The notes below the pieces were generated by a model. The model saw only the letters and a program-made list of their open reading frames with translations, did no database searches and had not been told where the DNA came from. DNA of 64,000 nt from Clostridiaceae bacterium. Its GTDB lineage: Bacteria; Bacillota; Clostridia; Lachnospirales; Lachnospiraceae. The translations under genes and the position numbers were made by a program. Below are positions 51,501 through 60,795 of the stretch, one piece after another. Where the stretch lies: assembly GCA_910575585.1 (NCBI GenBank), contig CAJTGF010000001.1, forward strand, positions 186,197 through 250,196, written 5' to 3'. The number at the start of each line of letters is the position of its first letter. The first letter of the stretch is position 1.

Positions 51501-51529
51501 TTTTCAAATTGATAAATAATTGTTATAAT
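51501..51529 (+). promoter_or_regulatory. Promoter of nifJ
   Basis: Weak -35 TTTTCA (51501-51506), 17 bp, perfect extended -10 TGTTATAAT (TATAAT 51524-51529). About 70 nt leader to ATG 51602. Confidence 0.65.
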
Positions 51530-51601
51530 ACTACACAGGTCAGTATGTATGTTTCATACATGCTTCACTTTGCACCATCAAATTTGTAGGAGGAAAATCA
51601 A

Positions 51602-54600
51602 ATGGCAAGAAAAATGAAAACCATGGATGGTAATCAGGCGGCTGCGCATGCTTCGTACGCGTTTACGGAAGTGGCCGCTATGTACCCCATCACCCCATCG
51701 TCTGTTATGCCTGAGCATGTGGATGAGTGGGCGACAGAAGGAAGAAAGAACATCTTCGGACGCACGGTTCAGATCACGGAGATGCAGTCCGAGGCAGGTG
51801 CTGCAGGCGCGGTTCATGGGTCTTTGACGGCCGGCGCGCTTACGGCTACCTATACGGCTTCCCAGGGTCTGCTTCTGATGATTCCCAACCTGTACAAGAT
51901 TGCCGGTGAGCAGCTTCCGGGCGTTATCAATGTTTCTGCCCGCGCTCTGGCCAGCCACGCGCTGTCCATCTTCGGCGACCACTCCGACGTGTACGCATGC
52001 CGTCAGACCGGCTGCGCTATGCTGTGTGAGTCCAGCGTGCAGGAAGTTATGGATTTGACTGCAGTAGCGCATTTGGCTGCGATCAAGGGTAAAGTTCCCT
52101 TTATTAACTTCTTTGACGGTTTCCGCACTTCCCATGAGATCCAGAAGATTGAGGCTTGGGATTATGAGGATTTGGCTGAGATGGCTGACTGGGAGGCGAT
52201 TGCCCAGTTCCGTAAGCATGCCCTGAATCCAAATCATCCGTGCCAGAGAGGTTCCGCTCAGAACCCGGATATCTTCTTCCAGGCAAGAGAAGCCTGCAAT
52301 CCATACTATGACGCCCTTCCGGCGATTGTCCAGGAGTACATGGACAAGGTTAACGAGAAGGCCGGCACCGATTATAAGCTGTTTAATTACTACGGCGCAG
52401 CCGACGCGGAGCATGTGATCATCGCCATGGGTTCTGTCAATGATACCATTGAGGAGACCATTGACTACATGGCAAAGACAAGCGGCGCAAAAGTGGGCGT
52501 TGTGAAAGTACGCCTGTACAGACCGTTCAGCGCCGAGGCTCTGATCAACGCGATTCCGGATACGGTTAAGAAGATCTCCGTTCTTGACAGAACAAAAGAG
52601 CCGGGTTCTCTTGGCGAGCCGCTGTATCTGGATGTAGTTGCCGCGTTAAAGGGCAGCAAGTTTGACAATGTTGAGATCGTATCCGGACGTTACGGCCTTG
52701 GTTCCAAGGACACCACACCGGCTCAGATCGTAGCTGTTTATGAGAATAATGAAAAGAAGAGATTTACCATTGGTATTGAGGATGACGTAACGGGCCTGTC
52801 CTTAAAGCTGGGCGCTCCTTTGGTGACCACTCCCGAGGGGACTACCAACTGTAAGTTCTGGGGCCTTGGCGCTGACGGTACCGTAGGCGCGAACAAGAAC
52901 TCCATCAAGATCATTGGCGACAATACGGATATGTATGCGCAGGCATACTTTGACTATGACTCCAAGAAATCAGGCGGCGTTACCATGTCTCACCTGCGTT
53001 TCGGCCATAAGAAGATCAAATCCACCTACCTGATCCGCAAGGCTGACTTTGTGGCCTGCCACAATCCGGCTTACGTGAGAAAATATAACATGGTACAGGA
53101 ACTGGTTGACGGCGGAACATTCCTGCTTAACTGCTCCTGGGATGCCAATGAACTGGAGACCCATCTTCCGGGACAGATGAAGAAATTTATCGCTGACCAC
53201 AACATTAACCTGTACACCATCGACGGTGTGAAGATCGGTATCGAGACCGGCATGGGCCCCACTCGTATCAACACCATTCTTCAGTCCGCATTCTTCAAGC
53301 TTACGGGCATTATCCCGGAGGAGAAGGCCATTGGGCTGATGAAGGACGCGGCAGAGAAGACCTACGGCCGCAAGGGCGAGGATGTGGTTAAGAAGAACTG
53401 GGCAGCCATCGACGCAGGTGCCCAGGGCGTTGTGAAGGTGGAAGTTCCCGCAAGCTGGAAAGACTGCGCCGACGAGGGCCTTGACTACAAGGTGGTTACC
53501 GAGGGCAGAAAAGACGTTGTTGACTTTGTAAATAACGTACAGACCAAGGTTAGCGCTCAGGAAGGCAACACCCTGCCGGTATCCGCGTTTAACGACTATG
53601 TGGACGGTTCCACGCCATCCGGTTCCGCGGCTTACGAGAAGAGAGGCATCGCGGTTAATGTTCCGGTTTGGAATCCTGACAACTGTATTCAGTGTAACTT
53701 CTGTTCCTACGTATGTCCTCACGCGGTTATCCGTCCCGTTGCCATGACCGAGGATGAGGCGGCTAAGGCTCCGGAAGGAACAAAGACTCTGGCGCTTACC
53801 GGCATGCCGCAGTACAAGTTTACGGTTTCCGTTTCCTCCCTTGACTGTACGGGATGCGGCTCCTGTGCCAATGTATGTCCCGGCAAGAAGGGCGAGAAGG
53901 CTCTGGTTATGGACAAGCTGGCTGACCATCTGGATCAGCAGCAGGTATTTGACTACGGCTGCACCGTTCCGGTGAAGACCGATGTGGTTGAGAAGTTCAA
54001 AGAGACTACCGTAAAGGGCAGCCAGTTTAAGCAGCCGCTCCTTGAGTTCTCCGGCGCGTGCGCAGGCTGCGGCGAGACACCTTACGCAAAACTGATCACT
54101 CAGCTGTTCGGCGACAGGATGTATATCGCCAACGCCACAGGATGTTCCTCCATCTGGGGCAACTCCTCACCGTCCACACCTTATACCGTTAATGTAAAGG
54201 GACAGGGTCCGGCATGGGATAACTCCCTGTTTGAGGACAACGCGGAGTTCGGTTTCGGCATGCTCCTGGCTCAGAACGCTATCCGCGACGAGTTAAAAGA
54301 GAAAGTGGAGATGGTGGCTGCTGACGACAGAGCCAGCGAGGAAGTGAAAGCTGCCTGCAAGGAGTGGCTGGACAGCTTTGGCGTAGGCGCTGTTAACGGT
54401 ACGGCTACGGACAAACTGGTTGCGGCTCTGGAAGGCATCGACTGCCCAACCTGCAAATACATTGTTGATAATAAAGACTATCTGGCTAAGAAGTCCCAGT
54501 GGATTTTCGGCGGCGACGGATGGGCATACGACATCGGATTCGGCGGCGTTGACCACGTGCTGGCAAGCGGCAAGGATATCAATATCATGGTATTCGACAC

Positions 54601-55141
54601 CGAGGTTTACTCCAACACCGGCGGACAGTCCTCCAAGGCTACCAAGACCGGCGCGGTTGCCCAGTTCGCGGCAGGCGGAAAAGAGACCAAGAAGAAAGAT
54701 CTGGCAAGCATTGCCATGTCCTACGGTTATGTATATGTAGCGCAGATCTCCATGGGCGCTGATATGGCTCAGACCGTTAAGGCTATTGCCGAGGCAGAGG
54801 CTTATCCGGGTCCATCCCTGATCCTGGCCTATGCTCCATGTATCAACCACGGCATCAAGAAGGGCATGAGCAAGGCTCAGACCGAGGAGAAGCTGGCTGT
54901 TGAGACCGGTTACTGGAACAACTTCCGCTACAACCCGGCGGCAGAGAACAAGTTCACTCTGGACAGCAAGGCTCCGAAGATGGAAGGATATCAGGACTTC
55001 CTTAAGGGCGAGGTGCGTTACGCTTCCCTGGCTATGAAGAATCCTGAGAGAGCAGCTAAGCTCTTTGCCAAGAATGAGGCTGAGGCTAAGGAAAGGTATG
55101 AGTACCTGTCCAAGCTGATCGCTCTGTATGGCAACGAATAA
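51602..55141 (+). CDS. nifJ: Pyruvate:ferredoxin (flavodoxin) oxidoreductase
   Basis: Converts pyruvate and CoA to acetyl-CoA, CO2 and reduced ferredoxin, the central step of clostridial fermentation. Single-chain, 1179 residues. It starts with the TPP-pyrimidine domain (AAHASYAFTEVAAMYPITPSS). Two [4Fe-4S] ferredoxin motifs occur, CIQCNFCSYVCPHAV and CTGCGSCANVCPG, with a further Cys set ACAGCGETPYAKL. The C-terminal TPP domain has GGDGWAYDIGFGGVDHV and DTEVYSNTGGQSSKAT. Codon use is markedly biased (frequent GTT, GCT), as in highly expressed genes. AGGAGG lies before ATG 51602. Confidence 0.98.
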   Translation: MARKMKTMDGNQAAAHASYAFTEVAAMYPITPSSVMPEHVDEWATEGRKNIFGRTVQITEMQSEAGAAGAVHGSLTAGALTATYTASQGLLLMIPNLYKIAGEQLPGVINVSARALASHALSIFGDHSDVYACRQTGCAMLCESSVQEVMDLTAVAHLAAIKGKVPFINFFDGFRTSHEIQKIEAWDYEDLAEMADWEAIAQFRKHALNPNHPCQRGSAQNPDIFFQAREACNPYYDALPAIVQEYMDKVNEKAGTDYKLFNYYGAADAEHVIIAMGSVNDTIEETIDYMAKTSGAKVGVVKVRLYRPFSAEALINAIPDTVKKISVLDRTKEPGSLGEPLYLDVVAALKGSKFDNVEIVSGRYGLGSKDTTPAQIVAVYENNEKKRFTIGIEDDVTGLSLKLGAPLVTTPEGTTNCKFWGLGADGTVGANKNSIKIIGDNTDMYAQAYFDYDSKKSGGVTMSHLRFGHKKIKSTYLIRKADFVACHNPAYVRKYNMVQELVDGGTFLLNCSWDANELETHLPGQMKKFIADHNINLYTIDGVKIGIETGMGPTRINTILQSAFFKLTGIIPEEKAIGLMKDAAEKTYGRKGEDVVKKNWAAIDAGAQGVVKVEVPASWKDCADEGLDYKVVTEGRKDVVDFVNNVQTKVSAQEGNTLPVSAFNDYVDGSTPSGSAAYEKRGIAVNVPVWNPDNCIQCNFCSYVCPHAVIRPVAMTEDEAAKAPEGTKTLALTGMPQYKFTVSVSSLDCTGCGSCANVCPGKKGEKALVMDKLADHLDQQQVFDYGCTVPVKTDVVEKFKETTVKGSQFKQPLLEFSGACAGCGETPYAKLITQLFGDRMYIANATGCSSIWGNSSPSTPYTVNVKGQGPAWDNSLFEDNAEFGFGMLLAQNAIRDELKEKVEMVAADDRASEEVKAACKEWLDSFGVGAVNGTATDKLVAALEGIDCPTCKYIVDNKDYLAKKSQWIFGGDGWAYDIGFGGVDHVLASGKDINIMVFDTEVYSNTGGQSSKATKTGAVAQFAAGGKETKKKDLASIAMSYGYVYVAQISMGADMAQTVKAIAEAEAYPGPSLILAYAPCINHGIKKGMSKAQTEEKLAVETGYWNNFRYNPAAENKFTLDSKAPKMEGYQDFLKGEVRYASLAMKNPERAAKLFAKNEAEAKERYEYLSKLIALYGNE

Positions 55142-55206
55142 GCCGGATCTATCAAGAATCATGGATCATTGAAAAACGGAAGAAGATCGACAGATCTATT
55201 AATTAA

Positions 55207-55250
55207 GAAATCTCCCGCTGACCTGTTTTTGCAGGCAGGCGGGAGATTTC
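55207..55250 (+). terminator. Terminator of nifJ
   Basis: GAAATCTCCCGC pairs with GCGGGAGATTTC (12 bp), tail TTGATTTG. Confidence 0.72.
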
Positions 55251-55324
55251 TTGATTTGCGGATTTTTGGAGCTTTTTTTAGTTGGTAAAAGTCATCCCAA
55301 AGCATTTCAAAGTGAAAGATTTAC

Positions 55325-55353
55325 TTGTCATATAAGAAAAATAATGATAGAAT
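55325..55353 (+). promoter_or_regulatory. Promoter of yebC
   Basis: TTGTCA (55325-55330), 17 bp, TAGAAT (55348-55353), 65 nt before the ATG. Confidence 0.6.
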
Positions 55354-55418
55354 GGTTTGGACATACGCGAAAAGCGTGATAAAGGACGAAAGGAAGAGCA
55401 AAAAAGGAGAGTATTGTT

Positions 55419-56147
55419 ATGTCAGGACATTCAAAATTTGCCAATATTAAGCATAAGAAAGAGAGAAACGACGCTGCCAAGGGCAAGATCTTCACGGTTA
55501 TCGGCCGGGAGATCGCGGTAGCGGTGAAAGAGGGCGGGCCGGACCCTGCCAATAACAGTAAGCTTAGGGATGTGATTGCCAAGGCCAAGGCCAACAACAT
55601 GCCAAATGACACCATTGACCGGGGGATTAAGAAGGCGGCGGGAGACGCCAACTCCGTCAATTACGAGGTGCTGACCTACGAGGGCTACGGTCCCAACGGC
55701 GTGGCCATTATCGTGGATACCCTTACGGACAATAAAAACCGGACGGCGGCCAACGTGCGCAGCGCCTTTACCAAGGGCGGCGGCAATGTGGGTACGCCGG
55801 GGAGCGTGTCCTACATGTTTGACAAGAAGGGGCAGATCATCATAGACAAAGAAGAGTGCGAGATGGACGGGGACGAGCTGATGATGCTTGCCCTGGACGC
55901 GGGAGCCGAGGACTTTGCCGAGGAGGAGGACAGCTTCGAGGTCTACACCGGACCCGACGATCTGGGCGTCGTGCGGGAGGCTCTGGAGAAGCAGGGGATC
56001 CCCATGATGGAGGCAGAGGTGACCATGATCCCCCAGACCTGGACCCAGCTGACAGACGAGGACGCGGTGAAGAAGATGAACAAGATCCTGGATCTTCTGG
56101 ACGAAGATGACGACGTGCAGGCGGTCTACCACAACTGGGACGAGTAA
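55419..56147 (+). CDS. yebC: YebC/PmpR family protein
   Basis: A 242-residue protein with the family's invariant start [21 protein letters not shown], then [33 protein letters not shown] and an acidic C-terminal region. Family members act as DNA-binding regulators, or, as recently described for YebC2-type proteins, relieve ribosome stalling at proline stretches. AAAGGAGAG precedes the ATG. Confidence 0.96.
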   Translation: MSGHSKFANIKHKKERNDAAKGKIFTVIGREIAVAVKEGGPDPANNSKLRDVIAKAKANNMPNDTIDRGIKKAAGDANSVNYEVLTYEGYGPNGVAIIVDTLTDNKNRTAANVRSAFTKGGGNVGTPGSVSYMFDKKGQIIIDKEECEMDGDELMMLALDAGAEDFAEEEDSFEVYTGPDDLGVVREALEKQGIPMMEAEVTMIPQTWTQLTDEDAVKKMNKILDLLDEDDDVQAVYHNWDE

Positions 56148-56236
56148 ATTTCACAGATAATTTACGGTTTGGCCTTTTCAACAATCACAAAATATGATAG
56201 GATTGTCCTGATGCCATATATGGTGAAAGGACACAG

Positions 56237-56839
56237 ATGGCCAGAAAAGTTTATCTTGTGGACACCGAGAACGTGGGAACGGCGTGGAAGGAACTGCTGC
56301 CTCAACGAGGCGTAAAAGATATGATCATCCTATTCTACACCGAAAATTCCCCAGGCATCTCCTATGTGGACCTGAACGTGATACGGGAATACCCGTCATC
56401 CTTTGATATGATACTATGTTACCCGGGAAAGAACGGGCTGGATTTTCAGATGATCTCCTACTTGGGATATCTGATCAAGACGGCCCCCAAGACCGAGTAC
56501 GTTATCATATCCAATGACACAGGGTACGACGCCGCGGTCAAGTTCTGGCGGGACAGGGAGATTGAGGTATGCCGCAGGAGCAAGGCGGAGCTGACGGCTC
56601 TAAAGGACACCCAGGGAAGCGACGAGGACGTAAAGTCCCTGCTGAAACAATTACTGACAGAGGGAAACTACACGGAAGAGGATTTGGATAAGATTTATGA
56701 GTTGTTGCGCAATTACGGCATAAAGCAGCTGCAGGAGCTGTATTTTGCGTTCCAGAAAGAATTTGGGGCATTGGGGATGGATATTTACCGGCAGCTAAAG
56801 CCCCAGATAAAGAACATTTATAAAAAGATACCCAAATAA
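56237..56839 (+). CDS. PIN-like domain protein
   Basis: A 200-residue protein. Residues 1-120 look like a PIN/NYN nuclease fold: VYLVDTENVGTAWKELL (first acidic residue), DFQMISYLGYLI, then YVIISNDTGYDAAVKFW (second acidic cluster). The C-terminal 80 residues form helices (LLKQLLTEGNYTEEDLDKIYELL). Probably an RNA- or DNA-cutting enzyme; substrate unknown. GAAAGGACAC before ATG 56237. A terminator follows. Confidence 0.8.
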   Translation: MARKVYLVDTENVGTAWKELLPQRGVKDMIILFYTENSPGISYVDLNVIREYPSSFDMILCYPGKNGLDFQMISYLGYLIKTAPKTEYVIISNDTGYDAAVKFWRDREIEVCRRSKAELTALKDTQGSDEDVKSLLKQLLTEGNYTEEDLDKIYELLRNYGIKQLQELYFAFQKEFGALGMDIYRQLKPQIKNIYKKIPK

Positions 56840-56903
56840 CAGCAAAGCGACATATATGGCATCTTTTCCGTGGAGCGGATGGGGTTTGGATTTTCGACAC
56901 TCC

Positions 56904-56956
56904 AAAGCAGCCCAGGGGCCTTTTTCTGCCGATGGCAGGGGGCCGGGCTGCTTTTT
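56904..56956. terminator. Bidirectional terminator between PIN and ABC genes
   Basis: AAAGCAGCCC pairs with GGGCTGCTTT, enclosing a second small hairpin (GGGGCC / GGCC region); T-run follows on the plus strand, and on the minus strand the A residues give a T-run. Confidence 0.7.
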
Positions 56957-56979
56957 ATTTGGGGAAAAGAACAGGCCCG

Positions 56980-57753
56980 CTAATTGCCGCACTCAATGCT
57001 GATGGCGTTGAATTTATCCAAAAGATCCTGGATGCGGACCGCCTCTTTTTCGCTGCCAGACAGATCCAGAACGATGCTGCCCTGGTGCATCATCACAAGG
57101 CGGTGGCCGTACTCCACGGCGTACCTTAGGTTGTGGGTCACCATGATGGTGGTAAGATTTTTTTCTCTTACCAGTTTTCCCGTCAGTTCCATGATGGTGT
57201 CGGCGGTCTTAGGGTCCAGGGCGGCGGTGTGTTCGTCCAGGATGAGAAAGTCAATGGGAGTCATGGCAGCCATCAAAAGGGCCATGGCCTGGCGCTGGCC
57301 TCCGGAGAGGACTCCGGCTTTGACGTGGAGTTTATCCTCAAGGCCCAGGCCCAGGGCGGCAAGCATCTGCTGGTAGGTCTGGATCCGGCGGCGGTTGATG
57401 CCGGGGCGCAGGTTAAAAGATTTGCCTTTGTTGTCCGCCATAGCCATATTTTCCAGGATGGTCATGTGGGGGCAGGTGCCCATGGCGGGATCCTGATATA
57501 CCCGGCCTATGCGACGCTGCCGCTTAAATTCCGGCATGTGGGTGATGCATTCCTTTCCTATATAAACAGCGCCGGAGTCCACAGGGATGCTTCCGCAGAT
57601 GATGTTCAGCATAGAGGTCTTGCCGGAGCCGTTGGAACCTACCACAGAGACGAACTGCCCCTCATCCACGGTCAAGTTGAAATCGCGAAACAGGCACATC
57701 TCGTTGACGGTGCCTCCATGGTAGTATTTGCTTACGTCTTTTAGTCTAAGCAT
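56980..57753 (-). CDS. ABC transporter ATP-binding protein (TrpXYZ type)
   Basis: A 257-residue ATPase. Walker A GSNGSGKTS near residue 40, signature LSGGQRQAMALL, Walker B DFLILDEHTAALDP and the switch His in IMVTHNL are all present. Starts at 57753 and overlaps the permease gene by 8 nt. With the upstream permease and lipoprotein it forms an amino-acid ABC importer of the family with a T-box leader; the Trp specifier (60047) points to tryptophan. Confidence 0.93.
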   Translation of the reverse strand: MLRLKDVSKYYHGGTVNEMCLFRDFNLTVDEGQFVSVVGSNGSGKTSMLNIICGSIPVDSGAVYIGKECITHMPEFKRQRRIGRVYQDPAMGTCPHMTILENMAMADNKGKSFNLRPGINRRRIQTYQQMLAALGLGLEDKLHVKAGVLSGGQRQAMALLMAAMTPIDFLILDEHTAALDPKTADTIMELTGKLVREKNLTTIMVTHNLRYAVEYGHRLVMMHQGSIVLDLSGSEKEAVRIQDLLDKFNAISIECGN

Positions 57754-58672
57754 GGCGCTTCACCTTCTTTCTTCGCTGCCCGCTTATGACCAGGATGATC
57801 AGGAACAACGCGGATGTAATAAGCTTTAGATCATTGGCCTCCAGGCCCAGGGAGATGGCAAGGGAGATGCATGCCTTGTAGATCACGGAGCCTGCCACAA
57901 CGGCGGCAGTGGGCCTTAGGGAGAAGGTCCGGTTTCGCAGCCGGAACAGATAAGGCCGGTGATCCGGGCAGAACACTTGGATTCCGATGATAACGCTGGC
58001 CAGTCCCATGACAATGGTGCCGGTTCCGGCGGAGATCTCAAAAAATCCTTTGTGCTGGCAGTAGATGGAGCCGGCCAGGGCGGCAAAACCGTTGGCGATG
58101 GCCAGTCCTGCGATCTTTACGGTCCCCTTGTCTTTGGCCAGGGAGGTTACCAGAGTCTCATTGTCCCCCACGGCCCTAAGAAGGAAGCCGGATCTGGTGT
58201 TCAGATACAGATCCAGAAGGAATTTGCACGCCAGGACAATCAACAGCAGGATCAGGACAACCGTAAAAGGGCGCAGATTGGCAGGGATCAGGCGGTCAAC
58301 GGCAGGATTTTCGAAAATGGTCTCCTGGTTGAAAATAGGCACATTGGCCCGTCCGCCGGCAAAGCGCAGGTTAAGGGAGTAGAGCCCCGTCATGACGATG
58401 ATGCCGGACAGAAGATCCCGGACCTTTAGCTTTACGTGGATCAGCCCTGTGACGCATCCGGCCCCGGCTCCGGCCAGGAAAGACAAAAACAAGGCAAGGG
58501 CAGGATTTTGGCCTGCCAGGATGGCGGAGGCGGTGAGAGCCGCCCCCATGGGAAAGGTGCTGTCCACGGATAAGTCGGGGAAATCCAAGATCTTGTAGGT
58601 GATGTAGACACCCAGCGCCACGATGGCGTAGATCAGCCCTTCTTCAAAGATACCCAGCAGCAGTGTCATCAT
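57746..58672 (-). CDS. ABC transporter permease (TrpXYZ type)
   Basis: A 308-residue membrane protein with about eight spans, of the BPD_transp_2 type. Landmarks are IVALGVYITYKILDFPDLSVDSTFPMGAAL near the start and AGLAIANGFAALAGSIYCQHKGF in the middle. The second Met (58669) has better spacing to AGGAGGC; the first is reported. Member of the three-gene operon controlled by the T-box at 59864-60180. Confidence 0.92.
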   Translation of the reverse strand: MMTLLLGIFEEGLIYAIVALGVYITYKILDFPDLSVDSTFPMGAALTASAILAGQNPALALFLSFLAGAGAGCVTGLIHVKLKVRDLLSGIIVMTGLYSLNLRFAGGRANVPIFNQETIFENPAVDRLIPANLRPFTVVLILLLIVLACKFLLDLYLNTRSGFLLRAVGDNETLVTSLAKDKGTVKIAGLAIANGFAALAGSIYCQHKGFFEISAGTGTIVMGLASVIIGIQVFCPDHRPYLFRLRNRTFSLRPTAAVVAGSVIYKACISLAISLGLEANDLKLITSALFLIILVISGQRRKKVKRHA

Positions 58673-58683
58673 AGCCTCCTTTG

Positions 58684-59727
58684 TTATTGGGTGATGGTGG
58701 TAAACAGTTCTTTGGCCGTGGAAGTAAACCGGTCGGGAAGGGTGATGCCCAGGTCCTGGGCCGCTTTTGTGTTGCCGTAAAAGGCGGCTTCCTCAATGAC
58801 CTGAAAATCCATCTGGCTGGCTTTTTTCTCGCCCTTTAACACGGCGGCGGCCATTTTTCCGGTCTGCCTGCCAAGGGCCACATAGTCAAGGCCCATGGCT
58901 GCCACACAGCCGATCTTCACCTGTTCGATCTCGCTGCCGAATACGGGGATGTTCTTTTTGGCCGCCTTATTAAGGATCAGGGGCAGGGATGCCACCACGG
59001 TGTTGTCAGTCAAGTTGGTGACGCAGTCCACTTGTTCCAAAAGGGCGTCGGCGGCCAGGGGAACGTCGGCAGTGGCGGAAATGCCCATGTCCACGATCTC
59101 AAATCCGTAGTCCGGCGCAGCGGCCTTGTACTCCTCAATGGCGGATAAGGAGTTGACTTCGCTGGTGGTAAACAGGATGCCGATGGTCTTGGCATCAGGC
59201 AGGACAGATCGTATCATGTCCAGCTGCTGGGTGACGGGAAGCTTGTCGCTGGTGCCTGTGATCTCCCCAACCGGAGAACCGTCAGGGCCTGCAAGCTGGG
59301 CCGCCACAGGGTCCGTGACAGCGGTGTAGATCACCGGGATATCCTGCTTTTTGCCCACGCCGTAGGCGCTTTGGGCCATAGGCGTGGCGATGGCGCAGAT
59401 CAGGTCCGCCTTCTGGGAGGCAAAGTTTACGTTGATCTGGCTGGCGATGCCGCCGTCAGCCTGGGAATTTTCGTACAAAACGGTCAGGTTCTGGCCCTCA
59501 ATGATGCCCTCGTCGGCAAGTCCTAACAGGAAGCCCTCCCGGCAGTTATCCAGGGAGCCGTGGGCGGCAAACTGCCCGATGCCTATGGTGTAAGTTTGCC
59601 CCGGATCCTCCTGGCCTGCTGCCGGAGAGCCGTCTTTTGGGGACGGCGGCGAGCCGGCGCATCCGGTTAAGGAAAGGGATAAGAAAGCGGCGGTCAATAT
59701 TTTTATGGATCTCATAGATTTTTTCAT
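58684..59727 (-). CDS. ABC transporter substrate-binding lipoprotein (TrpX type)
   Basis: A 347-residue lipoprotein of PF04392 type. The signal peptide has lipobox LSLTGC with Cys at 23, then a Pro/Ser linker. The mature part contains YTIGIGQFAAHGSLDNC, GEITGTSDKLPVTQQLDMI and TIGILFTTSEVNSL. ATG 59727 is chosen since GGAGGACAT lies 7-8 nt upstream; the longer reading has none. First gene of the transporter operon; the T-box suggests tryptophan. Confidence 0.93.
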   Translation of the reverse strand: MKKSMRSIKILTAAFLSLSLTGCAGSPPSPKDGSPAAGQEDPGQTYTIGIGQFAAHGSLDNCREGFLLGLADEGIIEGQNLTVLYENSQADGGIASQINVNFASQKADLICAIATPMAQSAYGVGKKQDIPVIYTAVTDPVAAQLAGPDGSPVGEITGTSDKLPVTQQLDMIRSVLPDAKTIGILFTTSEVNSLSAIEEYKAAAPDYGFEIVDMGISATADVPLAADALLEQVDCVTNLTDNTVVASLPLILNKAAKKNIPVFGSEIEQVKIGCVAAMGLDYVALGRQTGKMAAAVLKGEKKASQMDFQVIEEAAFYGNTKAAQDLGITLPDRFTSTAKELFTTITQ

Positions 59728-59863
59728 GGTAATGTCCTCCTTATTTTGAGATTTCGGCACAGGCCGTTAAACAATTCCCCGAAGCAAAGAGAGACGGAAC
59801 GATCCGGAATATTCCGCCGCGGCATGTAAGGTTTGGGGACCATAACAGGCAAAAAGGGGCAAT

Positions 59864-60180
59864 AAAAAAAGTCCCAGGCATACATTCATATGTATGCTTG
59901 AGACGAATAAAAATCCGCGGTGCCACTCAAATTGACCTGTTAAAGGCCCTCTTTTTCATATACTGACATATATGCCGCGCTGGTAACGGATGCGGAAGCC
60001 GTCGGTCCCTACTATAATCAAACGGTTCAGGACCGCCCTCAAAAGTCCATTCGGCAATTCCACCCATATCGCATTCCCACCTGCAGCGACTCTCTGAAAT
60101 GTTCAGGAAAAGCTTACTCCTCTTTTTCAACGGTTTGTTTTGATGGTTTGTATGATAATACAGTTGCGGGGATTTGTCAA
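59864..60180 (-). promoter_or_regulatory. T-box leader with Trp specifier, plus promoter
   Basis: On the minus strand a perfect TTGACA (60175-60180) is followed after 17 bp by TATCAT. The leader then has a stem I with GCCGAATGGACTTTTGAG, in which UGG (60047-60049) occupies the place of the specifier. This is the same GAA-codon-x-C context as in the leuS leader. The T-box sequence TGAGTGGCACCGCGG is at 59915-59929. The terminator hairpin GTCTCAAGCATACAT / ATGTATGCCTGGGAC is at 59871-59904, followed by seven T. Uncharged tRNA-Trp should switch the ABC operon on. The stretch 59728-59863 holds nothing else. Confidence 0.88.
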
Positions 60181-60276
60181 CAGGAAATTTTTATGGCGGA
60201 TCTTGGCGGGAGGTAGTATAATAAAAAACATGCCCGGCCCAATGGCGGGCAAGGGAACCTATAAGGAGGATGACAG

Positions 60277-60795
60277 ATGAAACGATTGCTGGTGGTTGTG
60301 GATATGCAGAAGGATTTTATTGACGGGAGCCTGGGGAGTAAGGAGGCAGCAGCCATTGTTTCCCAGGTCCAAAAAAAGATCCAGGAGTACATAGCTCTTG
60401 GGCAGGAGGTAGTGTTTACCCTGGACACCCATTTTGATGATTATCTGGACACCCAGGAGGGGAAAAGGCTGCCAGTGATCCACTGTGTCAAAGGCACAGA
60501 GGGATGGGGGCTGTGTAAGGAATTGGAAGGATTTGAGGGAAAGCGGTTTGAGAAGGGGACCTTCGGCTCTGTGGAGTGCGGGAATTATGTGGCAGAAGGC
60601 GGTTACGACAGGGTGGAGCTGGTGGGGCTCTGCACGGATATCTGCGTGATCTCCAATGCCATGGTCATAAAGGCCATGGCTCCCGAAACGGAGGTGGCGG
60701 TGGACGCCAGGTGCTGCGCCGGGGTGACGCCGGAAAGTCACCGTACCGCTCTGGAGGCCATGAAAATGTGTCAGGTGGAGGTTTTGGGATCATGA
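60277..60795 (+). CDS. Cysteine hydrolase, nicotinamidase/isochorismatase family
   Basis: A 172-residue hydrolase. Catalytic Asp is in LLVVVDMQKDFIDGSL, the Lys follows in RFEKGTFGS, and the nucleophile Cys is in LVGLCTDICVISNA. The metal motif DTHFDDY replaces the usual DWHPxxH of PncA, so nicotinamide as substrate is likely but not certain. AAGGAGG lies before ATG 60277. It overlaps the lipoprotein gene by 4 nt. Confidence 0.88.
   Translation: MKRLLVVVDMQKDFIDGSLGSKEAAAIVSQVQKKIQEYIALGQEVVFTLDTHFDDYLDTQEGKRLPVIHCVKGTEGWGLCKELEGFEGKRFEKGTFGSVECGNYVAEGGYDRVELVGLCTDICVISNAMVIKAMAPETEVAVDARCCAGVTPESHRTALEAMKMCQVEVLGS

Noticed and set aside
52970-53929. Minus-strand frame opposite nifJ
   Set aside because: Antisense of a conserved enzyme with biased codon use that leaves long open shadows.
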